Shown here piece after piece: positions 32,650 to 43,784 of a stretch of 64,000 nt of DNA. Position 1 is the stretch's first letter. Every line of letters begins with the position of its first letter. A model generated the notes under the pieces. It ran no database searches and was not told the origin of the DNA. It saw nothing but the letters and a program-made list of their open reading frames with translations. The position numbers and the translations under genes were made by a program. The stretch spans positions 33,182,197-33,246,196 of the forward strand of contig CM037877.1 in NCBI GenBank assembly GCA_021292165.1, written 5' to 3'. This stretch comes from Shinisaurus crocodilurus. Taxonomy: Eukaryota > Chordata > Lepidosauria > Squamata > Shinisauridae.

Positions 32650-32704
32650 GGTTTAATGGTGAAGTAAGGCCCAGAAGGAAAGGCCCTATTACTGCCACCT
32701 TCTG

Positions 32705-32823
32705 CAGCCTTCTCAACCCATTGCCCTCAAGATGTGTTGGACTACAACTCCCAGCATACTGGCTAGGGCATGCAGGGAGTTGTAGTCCAACACATCTGGA
32801 GGGCACCAGGTTGAGGAAGGCTG
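32705..32823. mobile_element. 119-bp palindromic hAT-type MITE
   Basis: CAGCCTTCTCAACCC and GGTTGAGGAAGGCTG are inverted; arms GGACTACAACTCCCAGCAT and GGGAGTTGTAGTCC pair. Flanks ACCTTCTG and ATCTTCTG match at 7 of 8. This is the cleanest short member of the ACTACAACTCCCA family here. Confidence 0.93.
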
Positions 32824-33209
32824 ATCTTCTGGCTATAACAGTATCACTTCTCAGTTACAGTCAGTCATCAATTCTAGTAGCATGTGAAAAGACACTTGTA
32901 GGAAATTAAAATGGCTACTTGCTACTGCCAGGTAAGCCCTGGAGACCCACTAACATAGGGGGGCCTGACAAAAGGCATTTTGTTAAGCCCCTCCCCCATA
33001 AAAACCCTGGCTCTGCCTCTGCCTTGGATAATCAGGAACTCTGTATGTGTGTGTGTGTGTGTGTGTGTATTCTCCTTAAATCAGTGTTGACCATTCATTG
33101 TAAACATATATTTTAGGCTGTGTGCTGATTTACCTAAAAATAGGAGCATTTTCCTGCAGAGCAAAGTCTGCTTCCCCTGCTTTTCTTTTTCTACTGATAG
33201 GTTCTAAAT
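32824..33209. other. Unassigned; (GT)n at 33043-33068
   Basis: Nothing but the microsatellite is recognised. Confidence 0.5.
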
Positions 33210-33713
33210 CAGAGGTCCCCAACCTCATTGATCCATGGGCACATGTGGGAATTTGAGAAACTGCTGTGGGCACCACCACAAAATGACTCCCACTGAGGAT
33301 GTGGCTAGTCACAGAATGGCTGCTGTGGTGGCCTGGCTAGTCAAAAGTGAGCTAAAGCGTTGGTGGTCGTGGTGGGGACTAGAGCCTGGGAGGGAGAAAC
33401 AGCAAGGCAAAGCCGAAGAAGAGAAAGAGCAAGTCTAGAGGCTAGGCGGGAGAAAGAGTGAGTTAAAGAAGTGGGGTGGAAATAGTGAGGCTAGAGGCTG
33501 GGAGGGAGGGGAAAATAGCAAAGTAAAGGTCTAGAGGGCAGAGAAAGAACACGGGTAGAGGCTAGAAAGGGAAAGAAAATTGCCCTAACATTTTCCAAGG
33601 TTTTTCTTAAAACTATTTTTTAAAAGGGGGCAGGGAGGGGGAGCACCATTGGGCCCCATTGAAGGTCCCTGTGGGTGCCCTGGTGCCCGTGGGCACTGTG
33701 TTGGGGACCCCTG
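33210..33713. mobile_element. 504-bp hAT element, CAGGGGTCCCCAAC family
   Basis: Ends CAGAGGTCCCCAACCTC and GTTGGGGACCCCTG. Flanks TTCTAAAT (33202-33209) and TTCTAGAT (33714-33721) match at 7 of 8. It is the inverted partner of 31091-31589. Confidence 0.92.
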
Positions 33714-34194
33714 TTCTAGATCAAAACCCATCCCCCTGACCATCCTTTAGGTGAGTTGTCCGTTTTAGTTAGGGTTTATTTTGTTAGTGTCTGTATGGAT
33801 ATCTGCTTAAACGTTTTGCTCAGTGTTCTGTCAAACATTTTCCTCCTCTCCCCCCCCCCCTTTTTACACACTTTGGAGCTGCTCTCACAAGGGGAGAAGG
33901 TGGCTTTGTGATAGACACAAAAGCCAGCTACTCATTCATGTACAGAGGCCTGCTCTGAAAAAGGGGGAAGGCAGCTTTGCGATTGACACTGGGGCCAGCT
34001 TCCCAGAACTGTGCAAATCAGGCTTCTGCTTGGGCCAGAAAGATGGGTTCCCCCCGTGCCCGATGTGGGGGAGAAGACGGTACATTTGTCAGAACTGTGG
34101 TAAATGTGAATCCATGGCAGATTCACTGCTGAAATTGTGTACATCACCCATGCTCAGTGTAATGATTCGGAAGTCGTATTAAAAGATCTAGGGG
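33714..34194. other. Unassigned with a 119-codon open frame
   Basis: The plus frame 33823-34182 has scattered Cys but no complete zinc knuckle. A diverged duplication (GATAGACAC..AGCCAGCT near 33911, GATTGACACTGGGGCCAGCT near 33980) is visible. Its position just before a Gypsy-like LTR may be meaningful, or chance. Confidence 0.3.
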
Positions 34195-35065
34195 TTCCCT
34201 GCCTATACAGGGAATCGCTAGGCAACGTGGTCATGTGACACCACTGGGCAGCCCGCTCATGTGACACTGATACCACGCCTGCTGCATTGGTTGCCAGTGC
34301 GTTTCCAAACCCAATTTAAAGTCCTGGTTTTACCCTTTAAAGCCTAAATGGTCTGGGCTCAATTTATGTGAAGGACCACCTTTTTCCATGCAAGCCTGTC
34401 CACACTCTGAAGTCATCTGCAGAGACCCCTTCTCCCTTGTCAGCCTGTCCGCCTGCCGTCTAGGGTGGTTAGGCTGGTGTAATAGAGAGTTTAATTGTTA
34501 TGTTACTATTCTAACTATTCCCGGACACTACGCTCAACATCTGGGGCCCTCCTCTGACTGCCACCTCCAAGAGAGGCTTGGTTGGTGGCAACGAGGAGGA
34601 GGGCCTTCTCGGTGATAGCCCCCCAATTATGGAATCAGCTCCCCACTGAGACCCGCCTGGCGCCAACCTTACTATCTTTTCGGCGCCAGGTTAAGACTTC
34701 CCTCTACGCATTGCCAAGGCATTTAGTTAGGAGCTTGGAATAGCACGGGGGGGATTGTCACCTGTAGGCTCAGTTTTATTGGCTTTTGTACTGTTATTTT
34801 AAACTGTGTTTTTAAATTTGGTTTTTAATTCTTTAAACTATTTTGTATGTTTTTATTGTTGTTTTTATGCATAAAGTATTGTGAACCGCCCAGAGAGCTT
34901 CGGCTGTGGAGCGGTATATAAATGAAATGAAATGAACTATAGGTGGCGCTGTGTCCAAATGGAGGCAGTAAGCTACACTGCTGTTCTAGTCTGTGCTTTG
35001 CAATAAAGTTGTTGTTCTGTTAGGCATCCATTTTGCACGGGCTTCTTCTCAGAAATAAGCTGACA
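34195..35065 (+). mobile_element. Ty3/Gypsy-like LTR split by L2
   Basis: The 5' part (34195-34280, with two GTCATGTGACAC-type blocks) and the 3' part (34938-35065) look like one LTR: an AATAAA signal at 35002-35007 precedes a CA end near 35065, and gag-like sequence follows. The exact left edge is uncertain. An old endogenous retroelement copy, not active. Confidence 0.55.
34282..34935 (+). mobile_element. L2 LINE fragment inside the LTR
   Basis: CTGCATTGGTTGCCAGTGCG, AAAGTCCTGGTTTTACC, GAGGAGGGCCTTCTCGGTGA and the terminus GTGAACCGCCCAGAGAGCTT with an (AAATG)n tail are L2 C-terminal and 3' UTR sequence. Part of the middle is rearranged. Confidence 0.8.
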
Positions 35066-35345
35066 TGGGTGTCAGCGGTCTAAGCCTTCAACCTTTCAAA
35101 AATGGCTTGCCATGACACAGTTTTCAGCCCCAGAAAGCTTCAACTTCAGCAGACCCTCAGAATCGCTAGACTGGAAGGAAAGATTTGCTCGTTTCCACAT
35201 AGCAACGAAGTTCCACATGGAGAGGTGCAGATTAGTTATCTCATTTATCGTATAGGAAAGGAAGCTGATCATATCTTCAAATCCTTTACCGAAGAGAATC
35301 ATAAGGATGACTTTGCAGAGGTGCTGGCCAGATTTGATGATTTGG
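35066..35345 (+). pseudogene. Gag-like fragment of a Ty3/Gypsy element
   Basis: The plus frame from 35102 contains GEVQISYLIYRIGKEADHIF and KDDFAEVLARFD, typical of the gag-like protein of vertebrate Ty3/Gypsy elements. Only about 80 codons remain. It lies just 3' of the LTR in the expected order, and is cut off by L2 sequence at about 35345. An ancient broken copy. Confidence 0.6.
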
Positions 35346-35655
35346 TGAGTACAAGGGAGAAGGCCTTTTCAGTGGTGACCCCGCACCTCTGGAATTGGCT
35401 TCCATCAGGAGTTTATCAGGCTGCTTCTTTGCAGGCCTTCAGTAAGGCTCTGAAATTCCTCTCGTTTTTGCTGTCCTTTTCATAATCTGTGGGCTGCAGG
35501 TTTTAGTGGTGTTATCTGTTTTTTATAGTATTTTTTATTGAATATGTATTGCCTTTCTATCTGTTTTTGTATATTTAGGTATTTTTTTATCTTGTATGCC
35601 ACCTTGAGAGGGTTCTACCCTTAATGGCAGCCTAAACATAATTTTAATAAATAAA
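35345..35655 (+). mobile_element. L2 3' fragment continuing the gag frame
   Basis: STREKAFSVVTPHLWNWLPS is L2 C-terminal sequence in the same frame as the gag piece, so one 127-codon frame (35102-35485) spans both. The 3' part has GCCACCTTGAGAGGGTTC and an (AATAA) tail at about 35645. Confidence 0.7.
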
Positions 35656-35659
35656 ATAC

Positions 35660-36432
35660 ATATCCAAGGAGAGCACTGATCCACTCAAACAACCTCGCTA
35701 TCTTAGAAACAATCAAGGTATTGTGGACTGTGTAAGAATTACCGCTGTAATCTGAAAGATCACACGTTTGTCCTTCAGGCCTAAGATGACCTTGTCATAT
35801 CTCCTTAAATACTGTTAGGAGAGATGGGTGAGAATTTCATTTAGTTTGTGTTTTGATAAGAACTTAACAAAATGTATGAATTTATTAATAAACTTGATAG
35901 AAAGAACTTGAGATTTTTTTTAAAAAAAATCAAATGTGGGAGAAAGTGAAGCTGACAGACTCATTCATCCAGGACAGAGTGCTTTGAGTGCTAAGCTCTT
36001 AAAAATCTGGGTTCAAATGCCTGTGTATTCAACCATGTTTGTGGTGCTGAAGTAAGATTGTTACCCCTTTTCTCTGACAGATTCCTCATCTTCAATAGCC
36101 GCATAGCAAGCAACTACAACATCGTCCTCTCCATGCTGGAAATAGCTGTACCTGCTGAATGTGGCTGGTGCAGATGGGTCAGAATTTTGTTTGTTTTTTA
36201 TAAGAAGTTAATGAAACTTGCAAATTCCTTCATAACTAGAACTCGGGACTTTAAAAAATGTGTAGAAAATGAGACTGACAGGTGCCGCTGCCTCCATTCC
36301 TGTCAGTTGCATCTATTCTCTTTGTTAGGCAATGCAAAAGTTCTCTTCTCTTCTCATTTTACCAAGGTTTTAAATGAAAATTTCCCATGTGATTTAGTGT
36401 AGGACTGGTTCTGATTCTGAAGACATTGGCCA
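35660..36432. other. Unassigned; one weak exon-like stretch
   Basis: 36074-36185 is open after a TTTTCTCTGACAG acceptor-like site and encodes FNSRIASNYNIVLSMLEIAV. I do not recognise it and the 3' junction is not a good donor. Confidence 0.25.
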
Positions 36433-36782
36433 GGTTCGCATGATCATCAGGAAAAGAAGCCACGGTGCCCCCCCCCCCCCCGTGCGTGCCGGGCGCACAC
36501 TGCACAATTTGCCTAATTACCCTCGCGGCATGCTGCTTGCCATGTTGTCCGAACCCAGTGAGGTGCACATTGAGGGGTGGCTTTGAAACCACCCCAGAAC
36601 CCTACAACAACCCATGGGTTCCAGGGTGGTTTCGAAGCCATCTCCGCCGCACACCTTGCTGGGTTTGGGCAACATGGCAAGCCACACGCTGCAAGGTTAA
36701 TTAGGCAAATAGTGCGGTGCGCAGGTATGGGGAAAAGAAGCCACCGTGGCTTCTTCTCCTGATGATCATGCGAACCCAGCCA
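36433..36782. mobile_element. 350-bp hairpin element, GGTTCGCACGA family
   Basis: CCAGGTTCGCATGATCATCA and GATGATCATGCGAACCCAG are inverted ends; AAGAAGCCACGGTG, TTTGCCTAATTACCCTCGCG and GAACCCA arms pair inside. A C-run sits at 36467-36481. Flank match is weak. Confidence 0.8.
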
Positions 36783-37059
36783 TTCAATCTCTGTTACCTA
36801 CCATACCTGTCGAATTTCTGTCATTGTGTTGTTCTTATTTTTAAAATCTTTAATTGCTCCTCTATTTCATCTCTGGACCTCTTCGCCATTTTTCTGATGA
36901 TCTCTCATGACTTCCCATCCCGAGTACTTGTCATAGGATCATCTTCAATGTCCCAGATACGCTCATATACTGTATGCGCTCTGCACAGGATATTTTATGC
37001 GCTATTGTATTGTGCCTGTGTGTATAAAAGCACCTCATTGATCATATTGGGTTGGATCG

Positions 37060-37690
37060 AGGATCTGCTGTTCACAAGGGGGAGGGGCCTTCCATGAGAG
37101 GAAGGGCTGTGCTTGTGAAAGGTCCTTCTGCTCAGTTTTTGGGTATCGCACCTTCCCCACACACTGCAGCTCACCCCATTGAGCATGGTCTCCTGACTCT
37201 CTGACTGGGTTCGCACGACATGAGGATGGTTGATGAGCAACACTGGCTTGTTAACCACCCATGTGCGTGCTGGTGGCGTGTTGGCTGATTTCCCTAATTG
37301 CCCTCACTGGGCGCAGATTATTGTGATGTCCAAACCCGGCAAGGGTGGATTGCTGGCTGGGTTGATTAACAAACCACCCAGAACCCACAGTGTGTTGTAG
37401 GGTTGCTAGGTGGTTTCTTAACCAGCCCCAGACACCCACCTTCGCCAGGTTTGGATGTCACAACAAGCCATACCTGGTGAGGGTAATTAGGAAAATCAGC
37501 TGGCATGCATGGGGGTGGTTAAACAAGCCACCGTGGCTTATTAACCACCCTCATGTCATGTGAACCGGCTCTCTGTGTAGTATTTTCAGGGGGTTGGAGG
37601 GGCTGCCATGGGAAGGAGTGGGTGGGGAAGTTCACTTCCACTAGTGCAGATGATCCAGTGTAAATCTGGATCCAACCCACTGTGTATGGA
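37060..37690. repeat. Dispersed repeat C, copy 1, split by hairpin element
   Basis: CAGCTCACCCCATTGAGCA before, and TTTTCAGGGGGTTGGAG, CACTTCCACTAG and CTGGATCCAACCCACT after the insert, are collinear with 51665-51965, which lacks the insert. Confidence 0.75.
37205..37568. mobile_element. 364-bp hairpin element with TSD and empty site
   Basis: Ends CTGGGTTCGCACGACATGAG and CTCATGTCATGTGAACCGG. Flanks CTCTCTGA and CTCTCTGT match at 7 of 8, an 8-bp duplication as in hAT elements. The empty paralogue at 51665-51965 reads straight across the site. Confidence 0.9.
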
Positions 37691-37699
37691 ATTTTTTAT

Positions 37700-38886
37700 G
37701 CACATATGTCCGCCATAGGCCCCTCAGATTTCAGAGTGCTTGACAGCTGAGAAGGACAATAAAAGAACTAGCAAAACTCTCCAGGGCAAAAGTGGTAAAA
37801 TACATGTATCCTCAGGTTAAATATGATTCCTTTGATTGTGCATATTGCTGTCAGCCTTTGGCTTTGGGCAAAATACCACAATCTCAGGGATGATTTCTGC
37901 CCTTGGGCAATCTTCCATTGCTCTCATCTGTGACAAAAGAACACCTAGATTTTATGAGCTCTTTAAACGTTGGCTGTATATGAGGATTATAGTTTTTTTA
38001 TTTCCCCACTTCTGGTCATGACAGGCAAGTTAATTAGTCATATGCCAATGTGATGCGAACAAACTCCCCAATCCACACCTATTGTAAATCTTTCATAATT
38101 AAAGGAACTGGGATTTCTTTGTTTTGCTACATTCACATTAAAAAATAAAAGATTTACTGGGATCTATCTCTTGGAAGCTGCCCCACTAAGCCAAACATTA
38201 TGGTTTCTTTCAAATTCCTAGAATTCCAGGTTCATTAAAAAAAATCGTCAGGGGGTTTTCAAAGTATTAATGTGGGACTAACTCCCCTAAGAGAGGTTGA
38301 GTTGAGGACCTCCTGTACTAGGAAGGTTGCTCAGTTGTGCAGAGTGCTCTACAAGCTTGCTGTGGCCAGGTGATACCTTATTGGACAGGGATAACTGGCT
38401 CAGGGTCAGCTTGGAATATTTCTGATTGTTCTGTGGAGTGCTTTGAAGATGGTTGGAATTGAGCTTGTGCAAAATCAAATTAAACGCAAATTCTATATCT
38501 GATGGAGGGGCAGGTGGGAAAATTAAGCAGAGGCAAGTAGGCAAGAAGTGTGTGTGTACTTGTAACACTCATCCCTTGTGATCCCATCATGTGTAGGCGA
38601 CTGTCGGTGGGGGTCAGAGGAACTGCAAGAGAGAGGCCTTTTGAGACAAGCCAATCAGGGATGCTTATTCTACGGTTAGGTACCCATCCTTTGCTATTGA
38701 AGCCTGATTGATCTGAATTAAAACACTTTTAGAAATTAGACAAGGGATATAATTTCTAAGCTACACCTCCAAAGCATTTATGAAAACTGTCTGATCACTT
38801 CCCTCCCAAAAATGTATGCGTGTTGATTAATGATTGGGGAACAAATGGAAAAGGTGGTGGGGAGCGGGGAGAGAAAGCTTGCTCCA
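37700..38886. other. Unassigned
   Basis: No gene or repeat family recognised in about 1.2 kb. Confidence 0.45.
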
Positions 38887-39018
38887 CCCTTCTCCAACTT
38901 GGTACCTTCCAGGTGTTTTGGATTTCAACTCCCATCAGCACCAGCTAGCATGGCAAATGGTCAAGAATGCTGGAAGTTGTAGTCCCAAACATCTGGAGGG
39001 CATCAGCATGGAGAGGAT
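38887..39018. mobile_element. Palindromic hAT-type MITE, decayed
   Basis: CCTTCTCCAACTTGGTACC, TTTCAACTCCCATCAGCACC and GGAAGTTGTAGTCCC belong to the ACTACAACTCCCA family; the right terminus is diverged. Confidence 0.75.
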
Positions 39019-39240
39019 GGAGATGCTTGCTGTCTGTGTGACAAAGAAATACAAACTCACTATGCTGACTTTCAGAATAGAATTTGAGCACTGTAAAAAG
39101 ACCATGTTCTGTCACTGTGTTTCATGTCCTTGTTTTCTCTCATAATACTGTCTGTATTATTAAACAGATACACAGGTTCTATATGATTGGTATTGTCCAA
39201 ACTTGGCCATTGTCTTGCTGTTCCTTCTTTACTGTTGGAC

Positions 39241-39269
39241 AGTGTGTGTGTGTGTGTGTGTGTGTGTGT
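39241..39269. repeat. (GT)n microsatellite
   Basis: About 14 units, seen directly. Confidence 0.95.
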
Positions 39270-40810
39270 TAAATGTGTCCAAACACCTGTACATTCATGC
39301 TATTGCAGCTCGTCATCTAGACAGCCTGTTGATTTAACCTGCTAGCAGAAACTAAAAATCTGGCTAAGTAATGATGTCTGTACATGGTTACTTCCTGACA
39401 CAGTCTCGAAGTTTTTATTCCCCCTTTGTAGCAGACTGCAGCAATTCTACCCTGAGGCTGTTATTCAAGGGACACAGTTGCTAGCTTCCCACAAGAGATC
39501 TTGCCACTTGAAAAGGAACCTTTTTACTCAACTCGCACCTTTGCTTGCATTTATTTTGATGGAGAAAAAAATCCCATGACATGGAGCTTAAAAATGCCAT
39601 TATTGATTGGTCTATTTAGTTCTGTTTTGTTATACCTAAAAGCTGTTGGTAGCATCTGCAGAACTACCTAAGTGTGTTGAAGCAAGTAACTTGTCTCTTG
39701 CTCTTGGGCATGCTTCAGTAATTAACGCTAATACTAGCAAATAAAAGTCAATCAAAATATCAGTATACTTGATGTTGTGAGCAACAATGGAATCAAAAGA
39801 CACTCTATTGCTGTAGAAAGTTAACAAGAGGCTCGTTTGGAACACGGAAGTTCTATTGGTGAGGATGCTTTAATTATAATTTTCTAATTAAATCAGGTTT
39901 TTAAAAAGGTTAACTGTGACATTTTAAATAGCTTGAGCCCACATTGATATTTCGAAGACATCCTCTAGTGCAGCCACTTCTGATTGAAAAGGATGTTCTT
40001 CCAATTAAGGGATCTCTTGTTGAGCACTCTGAGTAAATGACATCAATTTAAGGAGTAGTATGGCCTGGAATAAAGGACTGCTGTATTTCCCCAGCTACTG
40101 CATCATTTCAAGAATAATTTGAAATCTCTGTTTAAAAGAAATAATGAAAAAACAATCTTATTCCTGCTATGAGGTTATAAAGATGAACATTTATTCAAGG
40201 AATCGCAAAGTTTAAGAGTATTCAGAGAAGGCCCATTTTCTTCTACTGATAGATCTACCAAATTCCCCAGTGGAATGAGCTGGAACAGAACCAAATGTGT
40301 GGTAAGGCAAATAGACCAGTTCCCATTCAGCATGTTTAGCGGAACAGCTGGTAAACCCAATGCCCTACCAGCTGTTTGCGAAGTAGGTGAGCTTGTATTA
40401 CTGTACAAGGCTTCATTTCTTAGCCTGCCTGTTACTACAATAACAGAGTCACAGAAATGTTTACTAAAAATAAACATTTGGAAGCCAGTTTGGAAAATGG
40501 AATGGCTTCATGCAGTAGCTACAAGTGCAACGTTTTCAAGAAGGGACAGTGGTGGTAGAGAAAGGATTTATGATTTCAATTTGTTTTACAGTATTGTATA
40601 CAAAACTGGCTAGTACCACGAAATAAACACATCATAAACATGACTACAATCAATGTGGCGATTGAAAAATGTTGTGTAGCTGTTATGCCATGTTAAGTCA
40701 TGCAATCTAAGATCCAATGCTGGCCCTTTCTCTTATGAGACCCACTGACAAGACAGTCAGTGACAGAGGAACATGACAGAACCATATAGTCATGTGGTCA
40801 GGTTACCAAA
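39270..40810. other. Unassigned, AT-rich
   Basis: Open frames of about 100 codons near 40175-40613 lie on both strands and show no family motif. No repeats recognised. Confidence 0.4.
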
Positions 40811-41806
40811 TCTACTATATAAAAGTGAATGTTTGTCTGTTTGTCCATATGTCCGCGCGGGATTTTGGCTCGTATGCGTCGCCTTGGCTCCTACCCGGTT
40901 GGACGGATCCGCCCCAAACTTGGCACGCATACTCCCCATCACCCAAGGACAAAGACTGGCGGGTTCAAATCTCCGAAAAACCCTCGCCGCGCCTGTACGG
41001 CCCAAAATAGATGAGAGCCAATGGCGTCACTTGGAATGCTCGCAGGGGCCATCAGGAGCGGTTATGCAAATAGCTCCAACGGCATTTAGAATGTTGGTAT
41101 GCACTGCCACAGGGGCCCAATCAGAAGCGGATATGCAAATCTCTCCTAGAATGTTCATATGAACCGCAGCCGGGACCTACACGGGGGTGGGGGAATTTCT
41201 AATAAACAGTGCCTATAGGAAAATGACGACCCGGGCAATGCCACTGTGTAGTCCCGGGGGGGGGGGAGCAGGAATTTCATTGTGTGGTCCCAAGGGGAGC
41301 AGCAGGGATTTCATTGTATAGTTCGGGGGGGGGGAACAGGAATTCATTGTTGTGCAGTCCCGGGGGGGGGGGGAGCAGGGATTTGATTAGTAGTCCCGGG
41401 GCGGGGGGAGCAGGCGGATTTCACTGTGTGGTCCAGGACACACACAGGATTTCATTGTGTAGTCCGGGGGGTGGGAGAGGGGGGGAGGATTCATGTGTTG
41501 TCATGTGTGGTCCGGGGGGGAAGCAGGGAATTCATTGTGCTCCTGGGAGGGGGGGATTCAGTGTGTATCCGGGAGCAGGGATTTCATTGTCCGGGGGGTA
41601 GTCCCGGGGGGGGGGAGCAGGGATTTCACTGTGTAGCCCCATGGGAGAGCTGGAATTTCATTGTGTAATCCTGGGGGAGCTGGTAGTCCCGGGGGAGCTG
41701 GGATTCCAAGGGATTCCAAACAGCGGACAGCTACCTTAAGGAATTTCAAACAAATAGTGCCTATAGAAAAATGACGACCTGTGCAACACCGGGTAAAAAA
41801 AGCTAG
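40811..41806 (+). mobile_element. 996-bp non-autonomous Helitron
   Basis: Starts TCTACTATATAAAAGTGAAT and ends CTAG (41803-41806), inserted between A (40810) and T (41807). A degraded hairpin precedes AAAAAAAGCTAG. Shares CGGATCCGCCCC, GGCGGGTTCAAATCTCCGAA and GATGAGAGCCAATGGCGTCA with the Helitron at 11957-12356. A second copy of the 3' subterminal sequence lies at 41205-41243. No Rep/helicase frame. Confidence 0.9.
41250..41700. repeat. G-rich minisatellite inside the Helitron
   Basis: About ten imperfect units of 30-45 bp on the theme GTAGTCCCGG, a G-run, GGAGCAGGGATTTCATTGT. G-runs of 4-12 recur and could form quadruplexes. Long Gly-rich open frames across it are translation of the repeat. 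Confidence 0.9.
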
Positions 41807-42637
41807 TTATTATATAAAAGACATGACGCCCATGTGTAGATCACATTAATTGATGATCCATGTGCAGGTTGCCATGCACAGAGCAGACTGGGGTGTGCAA
41901 AGATTTGGGTGGTTAGTGTGCAAAGAACCTTCCTAACCACCTGTTGCTTATCCTCACAACAGACCTGTAATATACATCCCAGTTATTTGGAAATCAGTAC
42001 CGTGGGCCTCCTTCTGCATGGAGCGGTTTATTCAGATTAGAACATCCCATCCCTGCATACAAAATATTAAAATATAATGAGTAGAAGAACCAGTTCAGGG
42101 ACCCCATACATGTGCTTTCAATTTGTGCCAGATTGTCTGAATCATCTCTATATAATGACAACCTATTAATCGGTAATTAGGGTGATGGCTTATTGGACGG
42201 CATAGGAGGGCGACACTTGCACAGTGGTTGAGAGATCATATTCCGTGCCTTTTCGAATAATGGCTGTCAAAAGAAAGCACTGATAATGAGACTACAATAT
42301 CAGTCGACCTCCTGGTAGACTGGTGTCTTCATACTAATTGTTGTAAAAGTTGGGGCCCAACAAGCCTCTGCCTTTGTCTTCCTTTGCAGCTGAACAGTGC
42401 GATCTGGCTCTGGCCCTTATTAAAGGATCCTGTCAAGCCATGGATGGAGCCAAAACTCAGAAATACTGATTTAACTATAGACTGCACCTGTAAATGCTTT
42501 TCTGGTTAAAGTAATGTTTCTCAAACATTTTGAACATTTTTAGCAAGGGTATGGAGACTAGCCTTGCACACAGTTACATGTATGCAGCCTACCGCTGTGT
42601 ATAAGAATCGGTGCACCGGCTTGAGAAACTGAATAGC
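41807..42637. other. Unassigned
   Basis: No gene or repeat family recognised. Confidence 0.45.
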
Positions 42638-42710
42638 TGAATTGTTGTGATCTGCCTAGAGAGCTTCGGCTGTTGGGCGGTATAGAAATGTAATGAATGA
42701 ATGAATGTTA
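42638..42710 (+). mobile_element. L2 3' terminus
   Basis: GTTGTGATCTGCCTAGAGAG, CTTCGGCTGTTGGGCGG and a (GAAT)n tail. Confidence 0.75.
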
Positions 42711-43784
42711 ATTTTGAGGCCTCCTCCACTTCTCACTGCACCGTCTATCAATGCCAAGTGCCCCATGTTCCCCCCACCCCACCCTAAAAAAAACATCTAC
42801 AAGCATCTCATGCCTGGGTTGTCTTACTTTACCTTGGAGGTAACAGTAGCTACACTGCCAAGTGTCACCTGGTACTGGGGGAATGGGTTAATTGCTCCCA
42901 GGGTCTTGCTCCTGCAGGGAACTTCATTGGTCAGTTGAGGGCCTGCCCCACTTTAGAGTTAAATGATTTCAGACAGCAGGACTATCCGGGCCTTTGAAGA
43001 GCGACTGCTTGCGGACAGATTATAGAGCACAGGGCTAGATGTACGAATCGTCCAATTCAATATACAGCAGTGCCTTATTTTCTACTGGACTGCTGTGGTT
43101 AAAGTACAGCAGTTGCTATGACTTACAGTATACACAAACATTTTAAATTATGGGTATTTTAAATACCAGTCTTTGATGAATGCTGCCTACTTAGAGCTGG
43201 GTGGATTGTGAAAGCAATGTGAAGGGAAGTGACACTTGAGCTGTGTAATCTATAACAGATTACATCAGCATAGCCCTGTTAAGGTCTATGGGAACATTCC
43301 ATGGAAAGTAAGCTGTGGATGGCAACTGTAACATGCAACTTCAGCAAAGAGGTCAAGTTCACTTGCTCACCACACCCACCGAATTCTCTAGCTGTAATAA
43401 AAAGTCTACAGCTAAGTTTGGCCCTTTCCCTTGATTTTTAAAGCTTGTTGCAACAATGCAGGTCACATTTAGAACCAGCCTGGCCACCCTTTTTTATTGA
43501 AAGAAGGAGAGGAAAGATCCAGAATTGGAAACAGAAATCATCATAGCTCTTCGTAACAACAGTGGCAAGCCACAGAGAAGAGTACTCCTGCCCAGGATTC
43601 CAGCCAGTCTGGAACAGTCCTTATAGTACTACTTTTCATACCTCTTGTCTTGAGGAAGGGGAAGTGTCAGGAATGGGGGAAGAGAAAAGGACACCTTTTT
43701 TCTCCCAAAGCCAGGGATATTGTTTAAGTGAAGACTGATCTGGCCATTATCAAGATCATCAGAAGAGATGGGGGCTAGCTGGTA
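42711..43784. other. Unassigned
   Basis: No gene, RNA or transposon recognised. Confidence 0.45.

Noticed and set aside
32240..32806. 188-codon Arg/Gly-rich minus ORF
   Set aside because: Its core is the translated (CTT)n/(CTC)n microsatellite, and it overlaps a MITE.
33823..34182. Gag zinc knuckle upstream of the LTR
   Set aside because: Cys residues are present (CQNCGKC) but the CX2CX4HX4C pattern is not met.
36074..36185. Protein-coding exon
   Set aside because: The acceptor-like site is acceptable but the 3' boundary lacks a good donor and no family is recognised.
41284..41668. Gly-rich structural protein ORFs
   Set aside because: They are translations of a G-rich minisatellite within a Helitron and are open in more than one frame.
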